Source: Fistulifera solaris
Taxonomy: Eukaryota > Bacillariophyta > Bacillariophyceae > Naviculales > Stauroneidaceae
NCBI GenBank assembly: GCA_030295235.1
Contig: AP026151.1
Location: forward strand, 372,001 to 436,000
Length of the DNA: 64,000 bases
Direction of reading: 5' to 3'
The notes under the pieces were generated by a model. That model was not told the origin of the DNA and did no database searches. It saw only the letters and a program-made list of their open reading frames with translations. Positions 34,909 through 46,350 of this stretch are shown one piece after another. Within the stretch, counting starts at the first letter, position 1, and each line of letters begins with the position of its first letter. The position numbers and the translations under genes were made by a program.

Positions 34909-37442
34909 ATGTCTAAAACGAATAATAACATTAATAATGTCAAACTCGGGGAGAACGAGTTCTTGATTCGTTCTTTGGACCGCAACGATTTGGAGATCAC
35001 CGCACTGATGGACTTGCACCGCTCCATTCATGCGGTCAAGCAAGCCATTCTTCGCAATTGCGGCGAAGAAACGTTGTTGGATCTGGGAGAAGGCAAATTG
35101 AAGTTGGCTCCTTCGTCGGATTCCTTACAAGCCGCGGAGGGTGTCGAATTACCTCCCGAAGAAAATCAATATCATCTCTGTGTCGACTTTTTTGTTGCGC
35201 ATGAAGTTGCGCCGCAAGTTAATGAATCGATTGTCGCGTCGATTGTTGCGCGTCGCTCATATCATGGATGGGAATGATTTGCAACCTCCGCCCGTTCCGA
35301 AATATGGGGAACAACGGTTGCACTTGGATCCGGAACGAATTAAGGCGTTTTCGGAGCATTTCGCCAACCGGGAGAGGGCGATTCGGACCATTGAAATGGC
35401 CAAGAAGCGCATTTATAATAAAGAATCAAGTGTGGAAGTGGCAACTACCGACGGTCCGGAGCAAGTGAATTCGACCGATGCTCCCAAGGAAGAGAAAGCT
35501 GGAGAGAAGGGTCCGGAGCAGGCGCTATCGACCGATGCTTCCACGGAAGAGAAAGCTGCAGAGAAGGAGACGACTGCCCCGGAACAGCCGACAGATTCGA
35601 AAGAGCCTGCACAGGCTTCGGAAGGTGACGCTCCTGAGTCTGTTCCCTCGGCAGAAGACAAGGCGTCCGAGGAGCCTCTATTGCCGATTGCGGAGGCCCA
35701 AACAGCAGAGGCTACAGGAGATCAGCCCGTGAGTGCGGAAGAAAGTTCAAAGAGTATGGTTACCGGACCCACGGAAGATGTTTTGGAAGCATGTTATCAG
35801 ATGCTGATTGACTACAAGGACGTTTATGAAAAATCATCGACCCGGTAACCGGGGCTGTCTATTATCCGGCACTGGAAAGTGAGCGTGAAACGACCAATAC
35901 CTCCACCGGTATTGGAGCGGCTTATAGCTCGATGAGTGTGAAGGAGAAAGAAGCCGAAGATCAACGATGGAAAACGGCACTTTTGAGTCGGATTCCGGAT
36001 CAACCTACCTTCGAAGAGCTGGGTCTTGAAAATCGTGTCTTTTACTTGGAAGAGCGACGCAAGCGTGCTATGAAGCAAAAAGCAGCGGAACAGAACAAGA
36101 AAGCCAAAATGGATGTCGACCATGATGCGTCGGACGACGACGACGACGACATGTCGGAAGAGCAAGAAAACGATGACGATGTGAAGTCGGGATCCGTCGA
36201 AGAATCTCAAGCCATGGATGTTGCAGCTGAGGGTAATTCCGAAACCGCAAAAAGCGGCAAGGACCAGGATAATGAAGAAACCGATAAGGGAAATGACGAT
36301 GATGACGAAGAGGGTGAGGCAAAAGAGAAAGATGACGAAAAGGAAAGTTCGAGCGAAACTGCTAAAGAGAAAGATGAGGTCATACCAGTGAGAATCAAAC
36401 CCATCTCATTGCTTCCTGTTCCATCCTTCCACGACCAAGACTTGAAGCGTATCAAACTTATCCACGCAGATTTAATGATGTCTTCCATGCAAGACCGTGC
36501 CCGTGTCCAATTGGAGGGCGTGACTCGTGACTATAACAGTGGTAAGTTATTACCTTCGCCTTCTGTCATACTTCTCATTTTCTTTATCACTCAATCTTCT
36601 TCACAGCACTGGCTAAGTCCAATGAACTCTACGATCGTCAACTAAAGACTCAAGAAGAATTGAATATGCGTCGTCGCAATAATGCTATCATGAAAAGTCA
36701 GTTTGACATGCACGCTGCACAGTTGAGAGAATCATGGTTGGTCAAATTGAAAATCTTTAACGATCGTAAGTTGAATCTAGCACTGCCGTCTCGTCAGGGC
36801 CACCCTCGCACGGGAAGTTTCGTGACGCAGCAGTATGGTCGACGCGATGCGTTCGCTCTGGAAATATCGGATTGTTTGGCCGATGTTGTGGATGGTGTGG
36901 ACAAGATCGTTCAAGGGATGGTTCCGAATGAGAAACATATGGAGCCTTTCATTTTACCGCCCTTACCACCCGAGTTTGAGCAGAGTGTGAACTATGAAAA
37001 GTTGTTGTTCCAACAAAGTCAGACGATTATGCAAAATCTTCGTGCCAGTGAGGAAGAGCGAAGCAAATGCTGGAAGAGAATGATGAAGACCAAGGCCGAA
37101 TTTGAGGTCGGACGACCGGACGCCCACCGCTACCTCGCCATGCCCTTTCCTCCCCTGCGAAGCACCGCTCCTCAACTGTTGCCGCAACAATTGTCGCGCC
37201 CGGCGTTATCGACGTATACTCCCAAGGCTCGCATTGTCCGCCCCGCCGAAGTCTCGGAATCGAAATACTCGGCCGCTCGCATCAAGGAACGCATTGCGGA
37301 CGATGGGACGGTGGCGCCGGTCTCGGAACCCAAGCGAACGGCCGAAGGTCTCTTTGTACGACCCGCCGGTCGGCAGAGGAAAGGCATGGATTGGGATGCG
37401 ATTCGTGGTATCTGGGTCCCTCATAAAGAAGGAGACGAGTAA
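34909..37442 (+). CDS. Charge-rich unknown protein, probably nuclear
   Basis: Not recognised. The N-terminal domain has GENEFLIRSLDRNDLEITALMDLHRS and later LRVAHIMDGNDLQPPPVPKY and EQRLHLDPERIKAFSEHF. Then come two copies of an acidic repeat (EQVNSTDAPKEEKAGEKGP and EQALSTDASTEEKAAEKET), a conserved block DPVTGAVYYPALESE, a coiled-coil basic stretch with a KKAKMD nuclear-signal-like site, and a long Asp/Glu tract. After an intron at 36542-36607 a helical domain follows, ending GLFVRPAGRQRKGMDWDAIRGIW, probably a short C-terminal motif. Apparent indels: one near 35230-35240 (not a clear homopolymer) and one in the A run at 35829-35833. About 822 aa. It could be a chromatin or RNA-processing factor; I do not assign one. 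Confidence 0.75.
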
Positions 37443-37479
37443 AATTTATTAAACAAACTTAATCTATTACTTTGAGTAT

Positions 37480-38361
37480 TCACAATTTGGACCGCGGGGC
37501 TTGTTGGCGACTTTTGGATTCGACGGTGCGCGACAACTCCGCCACCATTTCTTGGGGCACCATCGGAGGCTTGTACAACCACTGACCCCCGTCCACCACC
37601 AGAACATCTCCCGTAATGTAACGCGCTGTACACAGAAAGACGGCCGCGTGTCCAATTTCCCACGCTTCTCCCATTCTTTGTAAGGGAATTCCTTCCGTGA
37701 CCATGGAGGCAACATCATCGTTTCCCAGGCCCGGAGCCAACTTGGTCGTGCCGGGCGTATTTGCAATCGGACCGGGAGCGATACCCACGACTCGAATTTG
37801 GTAGGGACCCCATTCCAGTGCCAAACTGCGGGTCAACGAATCCACGGCGGCTTTGGCGGCCGACGCGTGCACTTGCCAGTGCGTGGCCCCGTACTGCAGT
37901 GTCGCCGAAATATTGAGAATCGCCGCATCTCCACTTTCTGCCAGTAAGGAAAAGGCGGCTCGGCACATGTTGAAGGTTCCCAACGTATCAATGGCCATGA
38001 CAGTAGCGAATCCTTTCGGAGATAATTGATTTGCGGCGGCTAAAAAATTTCCCGCGGCACCATTGATTAAAATATCCAATCGTCCGAATTGTTGTTGCGT
38101 ATACTGTATAGCAGCTTGACACTGTTCAGGATCTCGGACATCCACCACGCAATACTCGACTTTCGCGCCCGTTATTTCGTTTTCCAGAATGAGTTTTGCT
38201 TTTTGCAAAAAGGAAACGCGACGTCCACAAATCACGGCTCCGCGACACCCGTGCAACAACAATTGCCGTGTCACTTCAAAGCCAATTCCGGAACCTCCGC
38301 CCGTCACCAGAGCGACCTTGCCGTTTAAACAGTCCGGTTGGAATGGAGAAGCAGGTTTCAT
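37480..38361 (-). CDS. Peroxisomal 2,4-dienoyl-CoA reductase (DECR2 type)
   Basis: A short-chain dehydrogenase that reduces 2,4-dienoyl-CoA during peroxisomal beta-oxidation of unsaturated fatty acids. The Rossmann motif is VTGGGSGIGFEV. The family marks NGAAGNFLAAANQLSPKGF and IDTLGTFNMCRAAF and the end DVLVVDGGQWLYKP separate DECR from other SDRs, which use a Tyr-x3-Lys site; here the equivalent region reads HWQVHASAAKAAV. The protein ends RSKL, so SKL is a clean PTS1. 293 aa, intron-free and unbroken. Diatom storage lipids contain many polyunsaturated fatty acids, which fits. Only 37 bp separate its stop from the stop of the preceding gene. Confidence 0.93.
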   Translation of the reverse strand: MKPASPFQPDCLNGKVALVTGGGSGIGFEVTRQLLLHGCRGAVICGRRVSFLQKAKLILENEITGAKVEYCVVDVRDPEQCQAAIQYTQQQFGRLDILINGAAGNFLAAANQLSPKGFATVMAIDTLGTFNMCRAAFSLLAESGDAAILNISATLQYGATHWQVHASAAKAAVDSLTRSLALEWGPYQIRVVGIAPGPIANTPGTTKLAPGLGNDDVASMVTEGIPLQRMGEAWEIGHAAVFLCTARYITGDVLVVDGGQWLYKPPMVPQEMVAELSRTVESKSRQQAPRSKL

Positions 38362-38819
38362 ATTTGATTTTTAACTAAAAAAGAGCAATGGTTATAGCGT
38401 ATCTTTGTTTTCTGGGATGCGTTGTTCTTGCGTATTGTTATTACACGCGGGTATTTCTTCCTGTTTCGCAGAGCAAAAGTGTCAGTAAGGCTAAGGATAT
38501 CGGTCTTGCCGGCTTGCCGGCAACGAACGCGCAAGGGAGCGCGCGTATGGCACTGTGTGACCTACCATATTGAATCTACGGATACGTAGATTGGATACCC
38601 TCTGTTCTGATGACTCGGATCTTAACTGTACTACAGGACACCGGCCAGGTTTTGCATTCTGGAAGTCGGAAACCTCACGCAATGATGTCGTGAGCATTGT
38701 TGTGCAAACCGATGATTGATTGTTGTCGAGGTTGCTTTGAATCATCCTTCAACGCAAAGTAAATCACTTGTCAACTTGTTTCCTTCGCAAACTGCTTCAG
38801 GGAGACAAGGCCGCTGAAC
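38362..38819. promoter_or_regulatory. Divergent promoter region
   Basis: A 458-bp gap between the starts of DECR2 (minus) and the F-box kinase (plus). It contains a small GC-rich inverted patch at about 38505-38520 (CTTGCCGGCTTGCCGGCAA). A 61-codon ORF at 38388-38573 is not convincing as a gene. Confidence 0.45.
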
Positions 38820-41800
38820 ATGGATGCGTCACAATCGTCTCTGGATTACAAACACCAGGACGAATTGTTGATCGATGATTTTGATTTTGAGGTTTCAACT
38901 TCGGAAACCGCATGGGCCAAGTTTGTCGGAGAATCATCATCACCGCCAAACCCGAAACGAAAAGCCTTTGGGAAATTCGTTCGTTCTCATAGCGTTCCGC
39001 TACACGATGTGACGTCCACGGAAATCATTCCTCCTTCGTTCGAAACAACCAAACCCCGAATACTCGAACAACCACCACGGCCCTCCAAAAATGTTCGATC
39101 CATGTCCATGTTTGAATTATCGCCCGGATTCGACGACGACGACACTTGTACACCGGTGCGGTGTTTGTCACAGAACGATGAAGACGTTTACAAATACTTT
39201 CATGGCTCGGCAACTGCACGCTCGTCTTCCCTGTTTCGATCCTCTAGCACTTCGTTGCGCCGATGTTCGTCACTGAATCATCCTTCGTCGCCCAGCAACG
39301 ACGAGAATCATCAATGGCTGAACCGAAATATCGAGACGCCCGAAGAACGTGACCGGAAAAGATCCGTGCCCGACGGCACTCGATTCAAGGGCACATTGAA
39401 CCCTTGTCGGAACGCATTACGTCCAAAGTGCGGACCTTGCAACCCCTGGACTTGGATGATTTTCAATTTTTGGATGAGGCTGAAATGACACCCGATCGCA
39501 GTATGTCGTCGTCCCGCAAGCGGGGTGTGTGTGGAACACCCATTGAAGCTGATATGTCATTGACGAGTTCCATGATTCGTCGTCGATCTTTGGTTCTCAT
39601 TCCGGAAGATTCTCAAAATCTTCCCACGTTACCACTCATTCAAAAGGATAGTATCCGAAATCAAGAAATTGAAAGTGAGGAGGAAGACGATGATGAGGAT
39701 TCGCGCCATACATCGTTCCAGAGCAGTCCGGATGAAATTGAGAAAATGCTGGAAGAAGACAACGGAATTGATCGGTGCAATGAGCCGGAGTCGATCCTGA
39801 ACAATATGACTACATTTGATGATTTGAAATATTTGTTAAAGATGCTGCAGAATCAATCCAAAATGCCCATTTCGTTTGGTACCAACAGCTGGACGGTGAC
39901 ACCGCGCTCGTCGTGGCCGCAAAGTCGGAGCCGTGACTTTATTCAATGGGCGCGCGTGCAATTTGGGTTCGCGTGTCATTCGATCGATGGATCCACGTCA
40001 TATCTACAGATCCAAAAGACACACGGGCGACCACTGATCCAGCAATTGGAGGCGGCGGTTCAACTGTATGAAACCAGAGAGTTGCTGCCAAAGGAAGACG
40101 ATCGCATGAAGGAGTCACCGTTGTTTTCGCGCACGGAACGAAAGAGCCAGTCGTTGTTTGTACGGTATGTTGACGACGCGATTCTTTGTCGCTTCCTGCG
40201 TTATTTGCCTCACCAAAATGTTTTCAGATCTTCTTTACCGAGTCCCATGACATTGAATAGCCCTGCAGCTGCTTCGACGCTTCCTTGCAGCGAGACGGAC
40301 GAACTTGTGGCGGGTCTGAATCAGCTCTCGGTTCATGATTCGAAGCTTCTTCGCACCGTTACTCTTGAGCCTCGCGATCAGCCGATCCTTACCAAGCTTC
40401 GAGTCTCTCTCGAGAATCACGCGCCGACCAACGACCTCATTCAGAGTTTGCATGGTAATGCATCGGCACGACCACCCCGGCCTTCCATTGGCTACGATTG
40501 TTGTAATATCCTACAACCCGAACGTCTATCCGTCGGGACGACGCATGACTGTGGAACGAACGAGTTGTTCGGAACGTGAGTAATTTTGCGTATAGGATCT
40601 GCTGTGTTCATTTCGTCGCTCACTTCCATTTTGCAGACCAATGAATCAAGATGCGTGTTGGGGGTCTAGACCTTTGCCTGGACGAGACTGGGGATGTTCA
40701 GAAGCATGTAACGAAGAGGTTATCGCGAAACTGGCTTGTATCGTTGATCAACGAGAAGCAGATAGTAAGTCTTACCAGATCTGGGCATGTCCTAGTAGGC
40801 TCGTTCACGTCTCACCTCCTTTGACCGTCCCAGTGAACCGAGACTCCACGACATCCAGCATGTCATTATCTTCTCGCTCTTCCAATCTTGCATTTGATCT
40901 AGGAGCATGTGTGGATGATGTTGTTACTGAAGAAACAGACCCGAGTGTGCGCGACAGCACTGATGATGATGTAGGCGAACTCATTACGGAACGTAACAAT
41001 CGACGCCGACGAGCTTCATTGATTAAAAACGCTCGAATGTCCTTATTCTTGAAAGCTAGCGAGCAAGATAACAATCGACTCTCCAATCACAAGCCAGTCA
41101 TTTGGTCAAGAAGGAGTTGTACCATGGGTATCATGAACAATGATTTGAATACTTTAGGCCACCCTCAGTTTCCCGATGAAATGCTTCCCGAGTCGCAAGA
41201 AGACCTTTTTGAAAATCAAACTGCGCTGGTTCATATCTTTTCATTTTTATCACAGAAAGATCTCATGACGACGTTGTCGACAATCTGCACTTCATGGTCT
41301 GACGCTGCTACAAATGCAATGGTTAAGCTGATGCGCAGTAGCCTAGACTTTTTGGACGACGAGGAGGACTTTGACGATACTTTCAGCTCCGCATTATCAT
41401 CGTTGTCACTCGAACGATCATGGGAGTACTTGACAGGTTTATTCCCTTGGGGTCGATTTCTTTCCTACGGTGCTTTCAAGAATGTCTATCGCGTCCACAA
41501 TACCGTGACAAACCATACCGAAGCCATTTCGGTCATGTAAGTTGACACTTCATCGACTGACAATCTTCTTTTCGTGTTTGGCGTCTCATATCTCTGCCTT
41601 TTATCGCCACAGGGATATAAACAAGATTATTGATAAGAAGACCATCTTAGCTGAGCTGTCGGTTTCGGCGATGCTCAGCTCGCTGACGCGTCGGGCAGTG
41701 TGTCCCAATTTCATAACAATACGGGGCGTCTTCAGCTGCCCGCATCCTCCAGCGCCCACGCACTGGGGAACCATGACTAAAAAGGCGCCACTTGGAGAGT

Positions 41801-42939
41801 TCTTTGTTCCTGGACAAAAGTACAAGCCCCCAAGAAAGCCTAAGCAATCACACAGTGGTCGCTACGTGTATATCCGCATGGAATTATGTAACGAGGGCGA
41901 TGCGGAAGATTTCTTAAAGCGACAACCTGACGAAATGGTTGACACTAACTTGGCTCAAGCTATTACATTCCAAACTGCTTTTGCCCTGCATGCTGCTGCC
42001 GACAAGTTTTCTGTTAAACACTACGACATGAAATTGCTTAACATCTTTTTGCACGCGCCAGAGACGAAAAGGAATTTGGTATTACGATATGGACTTGGAT
42101 CGCATACATTCGCGGTGAACATGCCACCTGATCAAGCGTATATTGCCAAAGTTGCTGACTACGGCACGGCAAATATTCGACCCGAATCAAATGGACAGCC
42201 TGTTACTATCGCGCAATTTACCACTTTGGAAAATACTCCCCCAGACTTCATGATACTTGGAGACATGGCAAAACAAGGTCATGCCCACGACTGTTTTGGT
42301 CTCGGACTATGCATGCTCCACCTCTTCACTGGCCATGCACCATACGAGGAAATTCTTGAAAAAGTTAAGTGCCCTCCTGGGTTCAAGAAACGTTTACGTA
42401 ACATTTGGGAAAATGAAAACAACAACGACTACAAGATCATCCGCAGTGTCATTCTTACAGATGTGTACAAAGATGAAGCTGGAAATGTTATTGATGGTGA
42501 GCCGGACGAGACGCTCTACGATACATTGTACAGATTTTTGGTTCTGTTTGGTATTCCTGATGTACAATTCGAAAGCAAGCGATGCCCGAAAGTTTGGAAG
42601 GCGATACAAGAAGCATTTGTGCTGTCGCCTCCTCACAAATCAGGGAAGCCGGCCAGAAGTACTCAGTCCGATAAAAGTGCTTATCGTCGACACTGCAACA
42701 GCTATTCAGTCCTGAATGGAAATAACAAGTACATCGCACGAGCTCGTAAAAGATTAGAGTCCATGAATGGAGGCATGGAACTTCTTTTTAAGCTATGCTC
42801 GTTCGACCCTTCCACGCGAGCTACAGCGCTCGAAGTTTTGAACTCGCCCTTTATGGCCAATCTTGCAGAAAATGAAGGTAGCACTTACCACCCAGACGAC
42901 ACTGTTCACTCCTTTACGAGCTTTTCGACTCATAGATAA
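38820..42939 (+). CDS. F-box protein fused to an atypical protein kinase domain
   Basis: About 1,327 aa. The N-terminal 600 residues are Ser/Arg-rich and acidic, with no known fold. An F-box sits near residue 790 (NQTALVHIFSFLSQKDLMTTLSTICTSW). The kinase follows: loop GRFLSYGAFKNVYRV, then EAISVMDINKI where the usual VAIK lysine is Ser, ELCNEGDAEDFL, catalytic loop VKHYDMKLLNIFL (HYD for HRD), and KVADYGTANI (DYG for DFG). A long insert follows the HAHDCFGLGLCMLHLFTGHAPY block. Introns are at 40576-40636 and 41537-41612; one apparent indel lies in the C run at 39401-39403. F-box proteins recruit targets to SCF ubiquitin ligases, so it may tie phospho-signalling to turnover. Whether the kinase is active is unclear because the lysine is missing. 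Confidence 0.82.
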
Positions 42940-43013
42940 AGCTTATAATTAATTGTTGCTATTGAGAATGCAATATTATTCGAAATTCATCAAGTTTTCT
43001 AATTTCAAAATGA

Positions 43014-44520
43014 CTACTTTCGCAAGCATCCGGGACAGTTGTGAAGCGTCTCGTGGAGAAACGCGTCACAGTCAATGCAGAAGTAATTTTGACAATCCGG
43101 ACATTGCATTCGTAAAGCTTCACCATCCTGTTGAAGCGTAGGGGATATTATTTCTGCGGCGGTGGCATGGAACGGTCTCAAGCAAGCGAAACAGCACCTT
43201 TCATCATCTTTGGCGGATATCAAAAGCTTTCCGTCGAGCTGCGACAGATAATCCATCTTCAGTGCGACTGAACTGGACGAAACAGCCACGGAAGCCGATG
43301 GAATGCCGGTCATCGGGACGTCGTCGTTTGTCGTAGATGGCAAAGGACTCTCGATAAAAGTAGCGACAGGAAACAAATGGTGAAAACTTCGAGCCAGATG
43401 CGATGCTAAAACGAGTTTGAGACCACAAACGGCACAATCAACCGGGAGTTCGGCGTTCTTGGATTGACATTGCGGACAGATGTAAGCGGTTCTCGCCAAT
43501 ATTGTTTTCTCTCTCGTGGCGTGGACCGATTCGGCCATTTCCGAAGATACACGTACGGGAAATCCCATGCGGATCATTTCGCAGGAAAGTTCACGGACTT
43601 GATCTTTCAATGTCGGCGGTGGGACGCTTTGTCCCTGCATCCATTCTCGGAAGTGCGCTTTATCCAGGCAGACACCCATCGTGCCACCGGTTTCTTCCGC
43701 CAATTTGCGACAAATGTGCAATTCGGCGGACAGCGCGAAGCTCGAGACTCGAATGTGGGCCTGTTTTAATTTCGGCAAGGTATCCGTCAAAATGTAGCCA
43801 GGATCGCAGGTTGAGAGTGCTGCGGTCAAAACCACGACTTCCCTCGATCCGTGTCGAGGCTGGTGTCCCAACGATCGACCCGCGACCTCCAATCCATTCT
43901 GTAAGCTGAATTCTCCGGCCTGATGGGGCGTTTGGGTGGAAGCTACTTGTGCCAGACTTTGCAAGGCCAATGAATGTGCCTTACTATTACTCGATAATGG
44001 CGATAATATTTCGGCTTCGCCATTTTTGACATAAATGAAGCCCAAATGCGACAAAGGGTTCTGATCGTAATATTGTCGAATGAATTGTTGTAAAATTTGC
44101 AGTATGCAGTGAAGCCGTGTTCCGGGTGGAAGAACGGGATCCTTCTGTCTCGTCCATCGTGATGCGTCTAGAATAAGTCGGTATCGTAAACGAGTTCAGG
44201 ACAAATTTGTGATGAGCCTTTTAGAAACACGGAATAAAGAACAGACACTCGAGAAGAAAAGAGACTCACTCACCGATGAGTACATAAACATACCGAATCA
44301 TATCACGCACCACACGACGATTTCGTTGCGAGTGATCGTTCTGTTCCAGTCGTTTGCGTCGTTTGCGAATGGTCTGTGCCAATGTATCGCCGTGCGCCAC
44401 CACGATCCGTCCTTCGGCATCTTCTTGCACCGTCGTTTCCCATAAATTGCCTCCTCCCGTATCTTCCCAAGTATGCGTAGTGGCGCCTGTTTCGTTGATC
44501 GTCGATGCTGGAGCGGACAT
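43014..44520 (-). CDS. TFIIH subunit p44/Ssl1
   Basis: A core TFIIH subunit that regulates the XPD helicase in transcription and nucleotide excision repair. Exon 1 (44274-44520) ends at RYVYVLI; the intron 44168-44273 joins to DASRWTRQKDPVLPPGTRL, starting the von Willebrand A-type fold. Then QYYDQNPLSHLGFIYVK, REVVVLTAALSTCDPGYI and HICRKLAEETGGTMGVCLD follow. Zinc sites come next: CPQCQSKNAELPVDCAVC and, at the end, CCFACLRPF with CPDCQNYFCIDCDAFLHETLHNCPGC, the p44 C4 RING-like domain. 466 aa, unbroken. Confidence 0.93.
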
Positions 44521-45398
44521 GTTGCTTTTCTCTGTTTCGTTAATGTTTGAATGCTATTATGAGATGGACAACATCTTGTCAATTATTGTGTTTCGAATTT
44601 TTCGCGAGAGAAAATAAAAATTTTATTACGTCGAAGAATAGGGAGACGGACGGAGGGACGTACGTGTAACTCTATTGCAGAAACGTTTATCTATTCTACG
44701 AAGAGGAGTCCAGCAAGCCGCTTAGCGATTTGCTTTGTTTTGAGAAACTGGATGGCAAGCGACAAATCAATAGTAGACACACAGAACTACTGGAAACCCC
44801 AATACAATATCGTAACGAAAAGGAGCAAGCACTTTTGGTGCCATTTTAGAGCTGGTTTTGAAAATAATGCGCTTATTCAGAGCTTTGCCGCCGCAAATGC
44901 ATCGAAAATCGTATTCCGAGTCATATTATCATTCCCGTTTTAAGAATTCATTTGTTGCAGAGAAAGCAAATGGTAAAAAATGGCAACAATAACGAACACT
45001 CTGTCACGTGACTATAATTCAGTCGTGACGAAAATCAGCTTTACCGTTGTGCCCAAAACTAAGTGGGACGGGTTTCGACTCCAAAGACTCAAACTGAGTG
45101 TTGATATCGTCTTTCTTGCGAATGCAGCCGTTACCGTAGCTAACGATGCATTAATTAGCATTTTAAGCGAAATCAAAGGGAAGAAACTGTGGTTTGACGA
45201 TCTTTCATTTGCGATGGTCCGCATACCAAACGACATCGAAGGGTACCACTCCATGAAAAGTTGACGGAAAAAACGAACACTGCCTTGTCAATAAACGTCG
45301 AGTGGCTCATACTAAGCTAGTAAAAACAAATGGCAGACAGGGTAGAACTTAAAATGCTAGAAATTAAGAACCAACAAGAATGAGGAATGTGAACACAT
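44521..45398. other. Intergenic, 878 bp
   Basis: 5' flank of p44 on the left and 3' flank of P1 on the right. It contains the doubtful ORF at 44980-45264; otherwise AT-rich with no repeat or RNA seen. Confidence 0.4.
44980..45264 (+). CDS. Small doubtful ORF
   Basis: 94 codons from ATG. Its text (KISFTVVPKTKWDGFRLQRL, then VANDALISILSEIKGKKLWF) is more protein-like than chance ORFs nearby, but there is no family match, no signal peptide and no splice support. It may be a remnant or chance. Confidence 0.2.
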   Translation: MATITNTLSRDYNSVVTKISFTVVPKTKWDGFRLQRLKLSVDIVFLANAAVTVANDALISILSEIKGKKLWFDDLSFAMVRIPNDIEGYHSMKS

Positions 45399-45959
45399 CT
45401 AGTAGTCTCCACCGCCGCCACCGCCACCGAACATATCAACAGCAGGAGCTTCAGCTTCTTCCTCTTCCACTTTCTCTTCTGTAAAAAGTTATGAAACACA
45501 ATCAGTGAGTTCAATTCTGTTCACGACGTCAACAAAGGACAGCCCGTTCTTGGTTTGTACTCACCTTCCTTGGCATCTTCACCAGCAGCAGCGGCGGCAC
45601 CGCCACCTCCACCGCCGCCACCACCGCCTCCGGTGGCGGGAAATGCGATCAACTTTTCAATCTTTTCGGGCGTGTTGAAAAAGTTGCCGAAGATAATGGG
45701 AAGAAAGGCCTCCACTTCGTTGCCGGTGGCCTCCAACAGAGCGTTGATTTGATTGGTGCTGACTTCGGCCTATAAAGAAAGGACGGAAGGAAAATGTGAG
45801 AGAATCGTTATGATAAATTTCAAAGTGACTATAACTCAATCACTCTCAAAAGAAAAAGTCGAGAGAAAAGTGAGAGAAACTCACCCCACCGTCGTGAAGG
45901 GCCAAAATAGACAACGCGACAGCCATTTCTTGCTTTTGTGATGGTGTTAGTTTATCCAT
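45399..45959 (-). CDS. 60S acidic ribosomal protein P1
   Basis: A ribosomal stalk protein that recruits elongation factors. Three exons: 45885-45959 (MDKLTPSQKQEMAVALSILA), 45565-45769 (AEVSTNQINALLEATGNEVE, then a hinge with an 11-Gly run and Ala run) and 45399-45478. Introns are at 45770-45884 and 45479-45564. 119 aa, normal for P1 and unbroken. The C-terminus is EEEEAEAPAVDMFGGGGGGG then DY. The usual eukaryotic end SDDDMGFGLFD, which binds translational GTPases, is replaced by a glycine-rich version. Confidence 0.93.
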
Positions 45960-46350
45960 GATAATAATATGTTGTGACGAAAGGTTCTCAGGCGATTTTA
46001 AGTCGTTGAAAAAGACGGCTTGAGCATCCGTTTGTGAGAGAAAGCTTCGACATGGTGGGGCACGAAACGCAACATCGGACTGATGAGTCGGGCTGTCTCG
46101 TGACTCATTCTGTACTTATTGCGCTATAGTCGAAAGTACCGGTCGAAGTTTACCGCTTACCGTCTACTAAACTTTATCGCTAATGTGATGTTGTCGATGA
46201 AGCTCTAAGGTGCTAGAATGTAGCCTGGTGGTTAGGCCTACCATCTTCTTAGATTTAATTGATAGAAAAGACTAGTAGCAGTAATTGTTATGCGCTTCTT
46301 GAAAAGCATTTCTTGTAGGTAACCTAACTCAAAAGTTATTGTCACCCTCA
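45960..46350. other. Intergenic
   Basis: P1 promoter and 3' flank of eIF2-alpha. No element is recognised. Confidence 0.45.

Noticed and set aside
38388-38573. 61-codon ORF with hydrophobic start between DECR2 and the F-box kinase
   Set aside because: Short, lies in a divergent promoter, and its second half is low in protein character.
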